Source: Acanthopleura granulata
Lineage: Eukaryota > Mollusca > Polyplacophora > Chitonida > Chitonidae
Length of the DNA stretch: 64,000 bases
Direction of reading: 5' to 3'
NCBI GenBank assembly: GCA_016165875.1
Contig: JABBOT010000080.1
Coordinates: forward strand, 47,140,032 to 47,204,031
Shown here: one piece after another, positions 63,176 to 64,000 of the stretch
How positions within the stretch are numbered: the stretch's first letter is position 1
Layout of the letters: each line of letters starts with the position of its first letter
The notes under the pieces: model-generated
Told to the model about the DNA's origin: nothing
The model's input: the letters and a program-made list of their open reading frames with translations, nothing else
Database searches by the model: none
Position numbers and translations under genes: made by a program

Positions 63176-63614
63176 AACTTTTACGAATTGTTTATGTAGA
63201 CAGACACCCGTTCATATTCAGAGATAAAAGCCAGAGCAATAAGGGACGGCCCATCACCCCTGCCGGCTTGATCTCTCCATTTAGATACCCAGGCTATTGC
63301 TGATACCTTAATGCAATCTACATGCCCAAGGTACACAACACATGCAAGTGGCTCTTCCTTAAGCTCAACAGAGCTCTGCGGTAAAAGCTGCCTTGGTGAT
63401 TTCTGTAAGGCTTCACAAGGGCTCATGCACACAGCCTTGCAGAATTTGTGGGGTAGGTGTTTCTAACAAAGAAAGGCTGTGTCTTTGCGTACGGATATCA
63501 AAATGCGTGGCGGTGTGCGAAGAGAGCAGTGCAGAGAGAATTTGCACGTCTGGCTGCTATTGAAATTCCCATTTAAAGACATTGCTACATGTGATATACC
63601 TATCCAACAGCAGC

Positions 63615-63944
63615 ATGACAACTATGAATGACTTAATTGAAGAGATTCTTGCAGAGTGCGAGTCTGGGTATATTCTCGATGAACCTATTCCGGAATACGC
63701 TGAAAACCGCCTCCATCGGCTGTTGAGGCCGCAACGGCCATTCATCAACACAGACGATCAGGTCCCTCCCTCGGTCCAGCCTCAGACTGAAGACTGGGTT
63801 GTTGAGATTCTGAACGATGCCAAAGACGAGTTTGAAGTCGATGGCGCCACTGTGGTCTTCTCTACATGGCGGGTGGAAGTGGAGGACCGACCCGACATCA
63901 GCGATATTAAAATCACTAATGATATACATGCTAGAGCCGGCTGA
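63615..63944 (+). CDS. hypothetical ORF, unassigned
   Basis: 109 codons from MTTMNDLIEEILAECESGYI to a TGA at 63942. It contains YAENRLHRLLRPQRPF, EDWVVEILNDAKDEFEVD and STWRVEVEDRPDISDIK. It is acidic, with mixed helix- and strand-like composition, no membrane segment, and GC-richer than the flanks, which supports real or recently real coding. I do not recognise a family. It lies 750 bp after the exon 20 donor, so it may be in a per intron, a separate gene, or a mobile-element remnant. Confidence 0.35.
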   Translation: MTTMNDLIEEILAECESGYILDEPIPEYAENRLHRLLRPQRPFINTDDQVPPSVQPQTEDWVVEILNDAKDEFEVDGATVVFSTWRVEVEDRPDISDIKITNDIHARAG

Positions 63945-64000
63945 CTGGACCTAGATGTCTGCATGACTGATGTGAGTCCAGCTCAGCTTCTCACAGCGCT

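Overview
The window is animal nuclear DNA. It is AT-rich and carries short exons with GT-AG borders, long introns full of minisatellites, tRNA-derived SINEs, MITEs, a dead Tc1/mariner transposase and a broken non-LTR retrotransposon. The SINE type, the many TACATGTA-like strings and the style of the dispersed repeats suggest a lophotrochozoan, most likely a mollusc. That is an inference from general knowledge, not from a database search.

One gene dominates and runs on the + strand: a period (per) circadian-clock gene. I traced 20 coding exon positions from about 8.5 kb to 62.9 kb; one of them (exon 17) is present twice in tandem. All 19 junctions keep one open frame and give 905 codons, and the last exon ends at a donor, so the 3' end lies beyond the window. 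Domains in order are: a Ser-rich N-terminus (exons 1-2), a bHLH-like segment (exon 3), PAS-A (exons 5-8), PAS-B with its PAC strands (exons 9-12), a basic stretch (exon 13), a likely casein-kinase-1-binding segment (exons 15-16), the conserved SFGSSTK-VLVSE junction (exons 17/18), the LTQETL segment (exon 18), and a Pro/Gln/Ser-rich C-terminus with SLLYLLESDS (exons 19-20).

Layout: 0-8.5 kb holds dispersed repeats and no recognised gene. Intron 1 (8.6-20.8 kb) holds SINEs, the Tc1-like relic, a SINE with an intact target-site duplication, and an ORF that could be an alternative first exon. Intron 2 (20.9-29.8 kb) holds about 3 kb of CATCCTTCC minisatellite split by a retrotransposon fragment. 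From 29.8 to 46.6 kb lie the PAS exons, with a 1.65 kb array of a 47-bp repeat just before exon 10. From 49.5 to 53.2 kb lie the CK1-region exons. Intron 18 (7.6 kb) holds a 48-bp repeat array, a 50-bp-arm hairpin and two MITEs. The last exons lie at 60.9 and 62.7 kb, and a small unassigned ORF is at 63.6 kb.

The most unusual theme is tandem duplication that copies splice boundaries. Exon 17 is duplicated with a 29-bp gap, so the copies cannot both be spliced in. The exon 10 donor is copied in a 49-bp repeat. The array before exon 2 resembles exon 2 itself. A family of five TIR-bearing MITEs and a chimeric satellite inside the retrotransposon are also worth a look.
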